From assembly GCA_902597385.1 (NCBI GenBank), contig CACJXQ010000003.1:53006-117005 (forward strand): a stretch of 64,000 nucleotides of DNA. The letters are read 5' to 3'. Under the pieces are notes generated by a model. That model ran no database searches. It was not told the DNA's origin and saw only the letters and a program-made list of their open reading frames with translations. Origin of the DNA: an uncultured Pseudomonadota bacterium (GTDB lineage: Bacteria; Pseudomonadota; Gammaproteobacteria; Ga0077536). A program made the translations under genes and the position numbers. Shown here one piece after another: positions 40,068-48,389 of this stretch (its first letter is position 1; every line of letters begins with the position of its first letter).

Positions 40068-40652
40068 ATGAAAAAGGTTTGTTTATACGCAAGGGTTTCA
40101 ACGAAGGAACAGGACTGCGAGAGACAGTTGATAGAACTAAGAGAGGTCGCAGAAAACCACGATTACGAAGTAGTCGCAGAGTATGTTGATGAAGGGATTT
40201 CTGGTGCAAAGAAATCTCGTCCTGCTTTAGACAAAATGCTGAAGGATGCAATGTCTCGTAAGTTCTCTGTGGTAATGACTTTGGAACTATCAAGGTTAGG
40301 TCGTTCAGTATCCAATATGTGCGAGATAGTAGAGATTTTGAAGTCTAAAAAAATAGACCTCTTTATCAAAAACCAGAATGTAGATACTTCAACAATAGTC
40401 GGTGAGTTCTTCTTCAACATAATGAACTCTGTTGCTCAGTATGAAAAAGACTTGATTAGAGAGAGGGTTGTGTCTGGGTTAGAGAACGCAAGGAAGAAAG
40501 GACGGATTGGAGGAAGACCTACTAATCTCAATGAGGAAACCAAGAACAAGATTATTGAGATGAAACGCAATAAAGTCGGGTTGAAAAAGATTGCGGTAGA
40601 AACCAAGTGCGGTGTCTCTACCATACGCAAGTTTCTAAAAGAGGTTGCGTAA
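40068..40652 (+). CDS. serine recombinase (resolvase/invertase family)
   Basis: VCLYARVSTKEQDCERQL, VDEGISGAKKSRPALDKML, LELSRLGRSV, C-terminal HTH GLKKIAVETKCGVSTIRKFL. Confidence 0.93.
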   Translation: MKKVCLYARVSTKEQDCERQLIELREVAENHDYEVVAEYVDEGISGAKKSRPALDKMLKDAMSRKFSVVMTLELSRLGRSVSNMCEIVEILKSKKIDLFIKNQNVDTSTIVGEFFFNIMNSVAQYEKDLIRERVVSGLENARKKGRIGGRPTNLNEETKNKIIEMKRNKVGLKKIAVETKCGVSTIRKFLKEVA

Positions 40653-40654
40653 AG

Positions 40655-40686
40655 AACTACAAGTTGTGAGTTTTTGGAGAATACCC
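40655..40686 (+). repeat. copy 1 of ACTACAAGTTGTGAG repeat
   Basis: GAACTACAAGTTGTGAGTTTTTGGAGAATACCC; compare 43801 and 43924. Confidence 0.75.
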
Positions 40687-40762
40687 TTCCGCTACTACTA
40701 CACTATCTATTAGTGCTTTTTAGAAAACCTAAAAAGACTATATATAAATAATATAAATAGAT

Positions 40763-41407
40763 TTGCAGAAAAGAAAAGATGACTTTTTAGATGTTCTCGT
40801 TGTCTTTCTAATCTGCAATGTATGGGGTGAAAACGGAATGGGTGGAGTTCAAAAATACGAGATACAAAAATGGTTAGAGGGGTTTTCTTTCAGTCATCTC
40901 ATAACGATTGAACCCACCCCATTCCTACCGCACAAAAGAGATGAAGTCCTACAAAGATTTAGGATTATTGAGTTCTTCATAAACAAAAAGTATTTGAGGA
41001 ATAGTTTTACTCAATGGATATATGAAGATAGATTTTGGTTTGTGGGTTGGAAACAGGGAGATGGAACTACGAAGAACCGACATTACCATCTACTTCTACA
41101 CTCACCTGACCTTATCTACAAGAATACTGGTGTGAAATACCAACTCGCTATGGATATTTGGTGGAACTGGATACAACTTCCTTCCGTCAATCCCTATACG
41201 CAAAAAAGAAGAAAGATGTTTTATGGAAGTGGAAATCTTCCGATAAAAGTAGAACGCATCAAAAGTAATACTGGTGCAGTCCGCTATTCTTCAAGGGATA
41301 TGGACTATTGGTCGGAAGATGCAGACGATTTCTTTTTCACCACCCCCAATAGACCGACAAAGAACCGCACAACGGTTCCCTCGTCTTACGAACTATCCAG
41401 TTGTTAG
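40763..41407 (+). CDS. putative HUH-endonuclease / rolling-circle Rep-like protein
   Basis: FSHLITIEPT (motif-I-like), KNRHYHLLLHSP (HxH motif II), AVRYSSRDMDYW (Tyr motif III-like); Met at 40838 is an alternative start. Confidence 0.55.
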   Translation: MQKRKDDFLDVLVVFLICNVWGENGMGGVQKYEIQKWLEGFSFSHLITIEPTPFLPHKRDEVLQRFRIIEFFINKKYLRNSFTQWIYEDRFWFVGWKQGDGTTKNRHYHLLLHSPDLIYKNTGVKYQLAMDIWWNWIQLPSVNPYTQKRRKMFYGSGNLPIKVERIKSNTGAVRYSSRDMDYWSEDADDFFFTTPNRPTKNRTTVPSSYELSSC

Positions 41408-41558
41408 AGAGGTTAGAAGTTTTGACCCGATTGTTTTACGCAGTTGGGGATGTTTTTACTCGTCCCAAGAAAAGTTTTACGCACTTTTTCCGCTATTTAC
41501 CGCAGTCGCACATCCTATCGTTATAAATAATATAAACCTCATATAAGACGATACAGAG

Positions 41559-41786
41559 GTGATACACCAAGAGATGAATAACCATTCATCTTACGGAAAT
41601 AAATGCATTAGAGGATTGCCTATGAACTCACAAGACACAAAACAAGAACCCAAGAAGGAACTTACTTGGGATTTCATATGCGAACAGATTGGAAAGGAAA
41701 GATTTGACCCTTATTACACTAATGCATATGGAGTAAATCTTGCAGAAAGTAAATACAGGAGACAGAAAGAAGATGCAAAAACATAG
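41559..41786 (+). CDS. hypothetical element protein
   Basis: 75-aa ORF co-directional with neighbours; internal Met possible. Confidence 0.4.
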   Translation: MIHQEMNNHSSYGNKCIRGLPMNSQDTKQEPKKELTWDFICEQIGKERFDPYYTNAYGVNLAESKYRRQKEDAKT

Positions 41787-41967
41787 ATACTTGACCCATT
41801 TAGATAATGGATTGTGGGATGACCTACAAAAACTAAAAAAACTGGATAATCAGTCCATCAATAGTTTGATGAATACTGCGGTGAGGAAACTAATAAGGGA
41901 ACGAGTTAGTGAAGTCGCACAAATGCGAAAGACAAGAACCACATTAGACAATATGGTTTCCGTCTAA
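41740..41967 (+). CDS. hypothetical small protein, possible ribbon-helix-helix-type regulator
   Basis: LDNGLWDDLQKLKKLDNQSINSLMNTAVRKLIRERVSE resembles RHH folds; overlaps neighbouring ORF. Confidence 0.4.
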   Translation: MQKVNTGDRKKMQKHRYLTHLDNGLWDDLQKLKKLDNQSINSLMNTAVRKLIRERVSEVAQMRKTRTTLDNMVSV

Positions 41968-42197
41968 TGTCCTCTATGTTTGATACTTTTATGCGTTCAA
42001 GGATTGAACCTGACCGACAACAGAAACAAAACCAAGAAAGGTATAAATCTATGTCGCAGAAAAGTCTTTTAGAGAGAACCAGAACACAAAACAGACCTAT
42101 TGCTGATATGAGTTCTGCTCTAAAAAAGGTGAGGACAAGTAAGGTAGGACTACCACATTCTTATGTATCTGCTACGACTACCGCACCTTATAAGTAA
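41967..42197 (+). CDS. hypothetical element protein
   Basis: 76-aa ORF immediately following 41740-41967. Confidence 0.4.
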   Translation: MSSMFDTFMRSRIEPDRQQKQNQERYKSMSQKSLLERTRTQNRPIADMSSALKKVRTSKVGLPHSYVSATTTAPYK

Positions 42198-42264
42198 AAG
42201 AAACTCTAATGATTTGTTATACCGCCTCCCAAGAAAGTAGTTTATCAAAAGAGTTTAGGATAGA

Positions 42265-42291
42265 GGTGTCCCATTCAGTTATGGGAACACC
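42265..42291. terminator. hairpin between convergent element modules
   Basis: GGTGTCCCAT-TCAGTT-ATGGGAACACC (one bulge). Confidence 0.55.
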
Positions 42292-42454
42292 CTGTCCCTT
42301 TATAAAAAACCTAACTAAAACTGGACTTTTTCTAATACAGTTATTTCTCCAAAAATATAGTTATTTTCGTTATGAACTTACTTTTGTAAGATAGTTTTAG
42401 AAGGGTTATGGACGGAGAGGTCTTGCATAGAGACTTCTTCGTCTTTTTTATTCA

Positions 42455-42661
42455 TCAGTCTTTCCATTCTTTTATATGGATAGGATGCTTATAACTACCC
42501 CACATACTATACCCATCTACTCTCACTTCTATTCTTTTATCATTATCGTTTGCAGAAAAAAACATTCCTATATTCCACACTTGAACCAACGCAATCACAC
42601 CCAACAGAACGATTACTACTGGTTGTAGTTTGACCTGATAAACAATCGTTTCCTTACTCAT
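42455..42661 (-). CDS. small single-TM protein
   Basis: 68 aa; PVVIVLLGVIALVQVWNIGMFF hydrophobic helix; SD-like AAGGAGG upstream. Confidence 0.55.
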   Translation of the reverse strand: MSKETIVYQVKLQPVVIVLLGVIALVQVWNIGMFFSANDNDKRIEVRVDGYSMWGSYKHPIHIKEWKD

Positions 42662-42676
42662 AGTCTTACCTCCTTG

Positions 42677-43768
42677 TTAGACGATTTCGTGTTCCTCAAT
42701 ATACCAACCCAACATTTTTTGGATTTCCTTGTCGTTGTAGAGTTCATCTGCTTCCTTATCTTCCTTCTCTTTCTTCTTCCTCAACTTCCTTTGTTCTTCC
42801 TCTAATCGCAGTTCTTCCAACACTTCCTCTCTGGTGAGTTCTTCTTCTGGTTCTGGTGGAATGTAGTTAGGGTCAGGTTCTATATTGTTATAGGGAAATG
42901 CGGTGTGATTAGGAACTCTCTTCCAACGATGAATGTATTTCCCCTTCTTACCTAATCTTTCTGTCCTGTAAGTTTGCAATCTTCTGCGTTCTGCGTCAGT
43001 TATATCCTCTGGGATAGGTGGATAGGGGAAATGACCTATACAAACATTATCAAGGATTTCATCTGCTCTGCGTCTATATTCGGTTAGGTCAATCTCTCTG
43101 GGGTTCTTTATTGTTATTCCCCTGTCTTTGTTTCGTGCAACTCTTTTCCGTTCAATCTCTTTTATTTCTGCACCAATGGTTTTCCAATCTGTTTTCTTGT
43201 ATTTCCCACCATATGCATTGTCTTGTAGGTAGTTCTTTATGGTTGAGAGGGACAGATTGACCTGCCTTGCAATCTTATGAAGTCCTACACCCTCTAACCT
43301 CAATCGCAGTATTTGCGTCTGCTTATCAGGTGCTATGCGATAGTGTTCGTAATGCTTGTGTAGTCGTTCATACACCAGTAATGGAAATCGTAGGTCATCT
43401 CTTTTGGAGTTCGTGGTAGTAGAAAACTTCGGTTCAGTGTTCCATTTCCTCAACACCTTTCCGTCCTTCTGGGGTTTGGAATAACCGAACAGGACTTCCC
43501 ATCGTTCCACAGGATGAGACTTCCCATCATAGACACTCTTTCTGGTTTGGGGTTCTTTCCACCATTCGTCAAAGGAAGTGGTGCTGATGACTTTACTTCC
43601 ACCCCAACCCTTATATTTCGTCCAATCAACTTGTCTGGTCGGGTCTGCATCTGCGACTTGTAGAAATCTATACCAGTAGAAATAAGTGGTATAGAAATCA
43701 TCTAACCAAAGTTTTTTATCCTTTCGGTATTTGTTGTATCTGCTGTCTCTATTCCACTTCCTACCCAT
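42677..43768 (-). CDS. hypothetical HTH-containing protein with charged C-terminus
   Basis: 363 aa; RLRLEGVGLHKIARQVNLSLSTIKNYLQDN helix-turn-helix; Glu/Lys-rich C-terminus. Confidence 0.65.
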   Translation of the reverse strand: MGRKWNRDSRYNKYRKDKKLWLDDFYTTYFYWYRFLQVADADPTRQVDWTKYKGWGGSKVISTTSFDEWWKEPQTRKSVYDGKSHPVERWEVLFGYSKPQKDGKVLRKWNTEPKFSTTTNSKRDDLRFPLLVYERLHKHYEHYRIAPDKQTQILRLRLEGVGLHKIARQVNLSLSTIKNYLQDNAYGGKYKKTDWKTIGAEIKEIERKRVARNKDRGITIKNPREIDLTEYRRRADEILDNVCIGHFPYPPIPEDITDAERRRLQTYRTERLGKKGKYIHRWKRVPNHTAFPYNNIEPDPNYIPPEPEEELTREEVLEELRLEEEQRKLRKKKEKEDKEADELYNDKEIQKMLGWYIEEHEIV

Positions 43769-43800
43769 TCTAAAAGTCTAACAAATAGACCTCTTTTCCC

Positions 43801-43834
43801 AAACTACAAGTTGTGAGGTTTTGGCGATTACCCC
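43801..43834 (+). repeat. copy 2 of ACTACAAGTTGTGAG repeat
   Basis: AAACTACAAGTTGTGAGGTTTTGGCGATTACCCC. Confidence 0.85.
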
Positions 43835-43923
43835 CTCACAAAAACGATAATGGATACATCAGTTGGGGAAATAACTTCTCCAAGAAAATAAGGGGAAAAC
43901 GAGTAAAAACGACAGGAAAAACC

Positions 43924-43959
43924 AAACTACAAGTTGTGAGGTTTTGGTGATTACTCCCC
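43924..43959 (+). repeat. copy 3 of ACTACAAGTTGTGAG repeat
   Basis: AAACTACAAGTTGTGAGGTTTTGGTGATTACTCCCC. Confidence 0.85.
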
Positions 43960-44013
43960 CCGATAAACGATACTAAATATATAGAAATAACATAACAAAT
44001 ACAGGAGAAAGTT

Positions 44014-44463
44014 ATGACTACAAAAAACATAAAAGAAGTGGTTTTCACAGAAGACCAATATGATGAACTGAACCAGATACTCTACAAAGAAGAGTTAGGG
44101 ACTATTCACAAGACCCAACTATTTGCAGATTGTTTTGAGGACAACCTTGACCTATTCAATGCGTGGAAGGAACAGTTCCTCACAGAAACAATCACCCTTT
44201 CTGCAGATTACAGGGTCTATGCATCTCAATACGACATAACAATAGATGCACACGACATAGACCCAGACAGTTGGGATGCAATAAATCGTGGGGACAAATG
44301 TTGGGACGAAGTAGTGTGTTGTGAAGGTTCTGGGTTAGAACCACACGATGCAGACCTCTCTGTAGAGAGTGTAGATAGTGTAGATGAGCAATCAAGGAAA
44401 CCATCTATTCGTCTTTCCTACGACCAATACCTGATTACAACAGGACAAAAGAAGGTCGCATAA
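44014..44463 (+). CDS. hypothetical acidic protein
   Basis: 149 aa, Asp/Glu-rich; AGGAGAAAGTTATG start context. Confidence 0.6.
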   Translation: MTTKNIKEVVFTEDQYDELNQILYKEELGTIHKTQLFADCFEDNLDLFNAWKEQFLTETITLSADYRVYASQYDITIDAHDIDPDSWDAINRGDKCWDEVVCCEGSGLEPHDADLSVESVDSVDEQSRKPSIRLSYDQYLITTGQKKVA

Positions 44464-44607
44464 GTGAAAGGGGTTGGGGATAAAAACACATATTTCTAAC
44501 CCCCTTTCATCTCAAAAATGAGACTACCAAAAATCAACAAGTTAGGAGTGCAGAACCAACCTTTTTCAGTGGGGGTTTTAGACCCCCCTGTTTGAGGGAT
44601 TGCGAAA

Positions 44608-44901
44608 GTGAATGAAATGTCTAACCGAAGGAAAGAAGTGAAATGTTTTCTCAAAGAACTGAAAGGTCAGGTGGAAACACTTGATGAGGTGATAGGGAAG
44701 AAACACAACAAAGTCTATATCTCTGTAAGAGATACAGAGGGAGACATTGTAGAACTTCCACCAATAGTTATGAGTAAGACACCTTCTTGCGTTTTTTGGA
44801 GAGTAGATACGACTAAACACATAAAACGAATATTGAGGGAACACGACATCCCTTATGAAAACACAAAAACAGGTTTTCTAACGATTACCAACAACCAGTA
44901 A
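44608..44901 (+). CDS. hypothetical element protein
   Basis: 97-aa ORF in co-directional array. Confidence 0.5.
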   Translation: MNEMSNRRKEVKCFLKELKGQVETLDEVIGKKHNKVYISVRDTEGDIVELPPIVMSKTPSCVFWRVDTTKHIKRILREHDIPYENTKTGFLTITNNQ

Positions 44902-44912
44902 GGACAAATGAT

Positions 44913-45095
44913 ATGAAACTACAAGATTTAGACAACCCAGAAGGGATGAAGTCTTTTGTGAAGGATTTTACGGAATACCTTATTTCCCAGAAACCAGATT
45001 TGGAAAAGGAAATCAGGGAAACAATGAAATACGCAGAAAAAGAATGTGATGCGATTTTTGACGCAACTACGAACAAACCACCGTTTTATCTATAG
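44913..45095 (+). CDS. hypothetical element protein
   Basis: 60-aa ORF in co-directional array. Confidence 0.45.
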   Translation: MKLQDLDNPEGMKSFVKDFTEYLISQKPDLEKEIRETMKYAEKECDAIFDATTNKPPFYL

Positions 45096-45107
45096 GAGGC
45101 AAAGACG

Positions 45108-45854
45108 ATGAATGAGTTTGAAAAAGTAATCCAAGAAGGTTGTGAGAAAAGGAGAAAAGAAGAAATAGGAAGATGTGTAATAAACATCAACTCCCCTTAT
45201 AGTTCAAAATCCTCAATAGCAACTTCAAAGAAAAGAATAAAAGAGATTGAAAAAATACCCTTTGACTGCGAAATAAAAAACAAAGAGGACGCAAAAGAGT
45301 TCTTTGATAAGTTTGCGAGTTCAATACTTTTTAGAAAATGTTTTGGGAAAATCATTATTCCTACCCCTAACAGATTTGGTAAGACAATCTTTGGGAAACT
45401 TCGAAAAAGTTGGAATGAATGTAATAACCTTGTTTTCATTTTTGAGGACGGAACTGCACTACCACACCTATCCTCTTTCCAATCCAAGACACATAGTTTT
45501 GAAGAAAAGTTGGAAGTCAAAGTAAGAAAAAACGCACGTTATGTGAATAAGACACCAGAGGAATGTGTGGAGTATTTTGAAAAAAACTTCTTTGGTGATG
45601 CGACTGAAAGAGAAAAAGTATCGGTTAGTTCTACATTCGTCATAGAGTTCAAAAACGAAATAGATTTTGAACTTCCTTTGACTGGAAACCTGACGGAACA
45701 AGAAAAGATTTCCTATTTACAGGATTTCATCTCAAAGAACGGTGGATGTATGGATATATACGACACTTCCAAGACCTTCGCAAACCGCAAATACCTGCAA
45801 AAGGATTTTGACTTCCAAATCATTCAACCAGTAGAAGAGAAGGAGGTTGCGTGA
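45108..45854 (+). CDS. hypothetical element protein
   Basis: 248 aa; TAGGAGGCAAAGACGATG start context; TGATG overlap with next gene. Confidence 0.65.
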   Translation: MNEFEKVIQEGCEKRRKEEIGRCVININSPYSSKSSIATSKKRIKEIEKIPFDCEIKNKEDAKEFFDKFASSILFRKCFGKIIIPTPNRFGKTIFGKLRKSWNECNNLVFIFEDGTALPHLSSFQSKTHSFEEKLEVKVRKNARYVNKTPEECVEYFEKNFFGDATEREKVSVSSTFVIEFKNEIDFELPLTGNLTEQEKISYLQDFISKNGGCMDIYDTSKTFANRKYLQKDFDFQIIQPVEEKEVA

Positions 45855-46108
45855 TGAAAGACAAACGATACACCATAAAAATGTCCCTAAACATAGAAGA
45901 AACTAATGATACTTGTGGGGAAAAGAACATCACCTTTTATAACGAGGATAATGCACTCGACCACATTATTATTTTAGGAGAGTTTTTTGACTTACTTTTA
46001 GAGAACAAGAGTTGGGGAACGACAGGTTCTAATGACGAACTGGTTGAACGCATACTAAAACCCATAAGAGAAAAAATAGAACCTCCAAAGAAAAAGGAGG
46101 TTGCGTGA
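45854..46108 (+). CDS. hypothetical element protein, translationally coupled
   Basis: AAGGAGG-N7-ATG (45854); stop/start TGATG overlaps at both ends. Confidence 0.6.
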   Translation: MKDKRYTIKMSLNIEETNDTCGEKNITFYNEDNALDHIIILGEFFDLLLENKSWGTTGSNDELVERILKPIREKIEPPKKKEVA

Positions 46109-46470
46109 TGAAAGACGATAATACTTTTGCGTTAGATGTAATAAAAACCTATGTGAGGGAATACAAAAGAACGAGAAGAACCACAAAAATACCTCTTTCT
46201 CTATTTGACCCTAATATGACGGAGAACATTTACATAAACCCTTACCGACAAGGGGGGAGGAAAAAACACCTTATCCAATCACAACGACAGTATGACGATT
46301 GGATAGAGAAAAAAGAACCATTCCCATATGCAATAACTGGTTTTAGATTGAATGACCCAATAACGGAGGTATGCGAAGTTATATACGACTATGCAGTCAA
46401 AAGTAGGATAGAGGAACTTGGTGGTTTTTCCTACGAAAAGAAACGACCTCACTTGCGTTTGGTGCAGTAG
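46108..46470 (+). CDS. hypothetical element protein, translationally coupled
   Basis: Same AAGGAGGTTGCGTGATG junction; 120-121 aa. Confidence 0.6.
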   Translation: MKDDNTFALDVIKTYVREYKRTRRTTKIPLSLFDPNMTENIYINPYRQGGRKKHLIQSQRQYDDWIEKKEPFPYAITGFRLNDPITEVCEVIYDYAVKSRIEELGGFSYEKKRPHLRLVQ

Positions 46471-46564
46471 AAACACCCACCCCCTTTTTTCTACATAACT
46501 TTTCTAACCTACAAAAGTAGGGTTGAACCTGACGAGAAATACCACCCCCTAAAACTAACCGACC

Positions 46565-46789
46565 TTATATTTCACTTCCCTGTATATCGTCATAGGGGGT
46601 TTTATATTCATAAACCTTCCTACCACTCCCAAAGAACTGGAACGTCCCATCGTCCTCTTGTGTGATAGGGACAGACCCCACTTCTAACACCTTTGCAAAG
46701 TAAGGAACACGAACCAACGCATCTTCAAGGTTAGAAAAGTTTGTCGTGTTATTTGGGTTCATAGTTTTATAGTGATTGTAAGGACGCAA
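46565..46789 (-). CDS. hypothetical small protein
   Basis: 74 aa, internal Met (MNPNNTTNF...) possible start. Confidence 0.4.
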   Translation of the reverse strand: MRPYNHYKTMNPNNTTNFSNLEDALVRVPYFAKVLEVGSVPITQEDDGTFQFFGSGRKVYEYKTPYDDIQGSEI

Positions 46790-46897
46790 CGATAGTGTCC
46801 CTCAATCCACTCTCAATAAAGATTAGTTTTAGTTCGTTGGAGTAAGAGTAAAAAAGTATTGTGATTGCGACACCCAGAAGGAACTTCACCATCTACC

Positions 46898-48256
46898 CTA
46901 CTCTCTCGCCATTAGATTTCTGGGTAGTTCGTCATCACCTATAAACAATGTATCTGCATCGTCATAAGTGGATTTCTTACGAGTGATATAGTCCATTCGT
47001 TTCTCAACATCAGGGTGTCCGTAATGTTCCTCAATATACTTGACGGAACATCCCATAATCGCCGACAGAGTAAAGACATCTACATTCCCAAAGTTTAGAC
47101 GATAGGTTGCAAAAGTATGTCGCAAACTATAATAGGTATAAGGTAATCCAACCTCATATTTGTCTATACCACTCTCTTCCTTTATTACTTTCCACAAATC
47201 GTAAAGAACATCTCTTTTGATAAGTTCTTTGGGATTATCATAGTCAGGGAAAACAAAGTCTCTTGGTTTGGTCGCTGGTGAGTATCTTTTGATGCGGTCT
47301 AATATATCGCCTCTCAAACCAATCGCAGTTCTTTCTCCTTTGTGTTTCACTTTTGAGATTTCTGGTGGAACAACAATCTTCACATTTGGATACTTGTTCT
47401 TACCTTTGATAATAGAAACCAAGTTCCATTTCAGTTGTCTTGCTTCACCTAAACGCAGTCCTGTATTTGCAAGAACAAAGATAAAATCACGCACTAACTT
47501 ACGATGGTATTTTTCTTTCTTATCCTTGACTGACTTGTCCCACTTGTTTAGGTATTTCCACAGACATCGGTATGCTTCTACTGGTAAGTGTTCTCTCTTA
47601 CGAGTGGTCTTTGCCATCTCTTCCCATTTAGGAACTTGATTACCTGCTATATACCCTTCTTCTATTCCAAACTTATACATAGACCCGATTGTTGCTCGTT
47701 CATTTATCAGGGTAATGTTTTGGACTTTGGGTGAGTTGTCTTTACGAAACCGATAATACTGACGGTATTTTTTATCATCTATGTTTGCGACACTTGTATT
47801 CTCACCGACAAACGCAAGGAACTGCTTGGTCTGTGTCTTTATAGTTCCCCATCTCCCTTGCGTGATATGTCCGTCATCCACTCGTCTTTGTTGGTGTTGC
47901 ATATACAACTCAACCAACTCTTTCGCATCAAGGGAAAAAATCTTTCTCCCTGTTTGCATCAAACCCATAATGGAATAGTAGTTTTCTTTTGCGACTTCTT
48001 TTGCCTTTCCTAAATCTCTTTCTCTTGTAGATTTACGGAAATACTTTCCCTCCTTCCTCACCAAATAACGCATTTGCCAAACATCACCAGATGCTTTTGT
48101 GCGAAAGAGTTTTACATCTCCATCAAGGATGTCGTGTTCTTCACTATGGAACTTTACGACTTTCTTTTTAGTCTTTTTCTTCTTCCCTTGACGCACTCCT
48201 GCTGGAGTAGAAAGTGCATCGTCTTGGTTTAGAAGTTCTCGTTTCTTTGGAGACAT
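46898..48256 (-). CDS. int: tyrosine recombinase / integrase
   Basis: TGLRLGEARQLKW (box I Arg), YYSLRHTFATYRL (H-x-x-R box), MGCSVKYIEEHYGH (Tyr); adjacent to attachment site in guaA. Confidence 0.93.
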   Translation of the reverse strand: MSPKKRELLNQDDALSTPAGVRQGKKKKTKKKVVKFHSEEHDILDGDVKLFRTKASGDVWQMRYLVRKEGKYFRKSTRERDLGKAKEVAKENYYSIMGLMQTGRKIFSLDAKELVELYMQHQQRRVDDGHITQGRWGTIKTQTKQFLAFVGENTSVANIDDKKYRQYYRFRKDNSPKVQNITLINERATIGSMYKFGIEEGYIAGNQVPKWEEMAKTTRKREHLPVEAYRCLWKYLNKWDKSVKDKKEKYHRKLVRDFIFVLANTGLRLGEARQLKWNLVSIIKGKNKYPNVKIVVPPEISKVKHKGERTAIGLRGDILDRIKRYSPATKPRDFVFPDYDNPKELIKRDVLYDLWKVIKEESGIDKYEVGLPYTYYSLRHTFATYRLNFGNVDVFTLSAIMGCSVKYIEEHYGHPDVEKRMDYITRKKSTYDDADTLFIGDDELPRNLMARE

Positions 48257-48348
48257 CCGTTGTTCCCTAACATTTATGAAAACTAATCGTAGTCCTACTT
48301 TGTAGGTTCTTTGATTTATTGAAAAATCGTCCTACGAACACAAATCCG

Positions 48349-48389
48349 TAAGTTGCTGTTTTTGCTGGATTATCTACGGACTTTGTATA
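48349..48389 (+). repeat. right subterminal direct repeat
   Basis: TAAGTTGCTGTTTTTGCT-N13-ACTTTGTATA. Confidence 0.85.

Noticed and set aside
39994-40293. 99-aa minus-strand ORF opposite the serine recombinase
   Set aside because: Antisense to conserved catalytic sequence; no independent support.
43801-43959. CRISPR array from the repeated ACTACAAGTTGTGAG units
   Set aside because: Only two units here plus one 3 kb away, 123-bp spacing, no cas genes, asymmetric promoter-like context.
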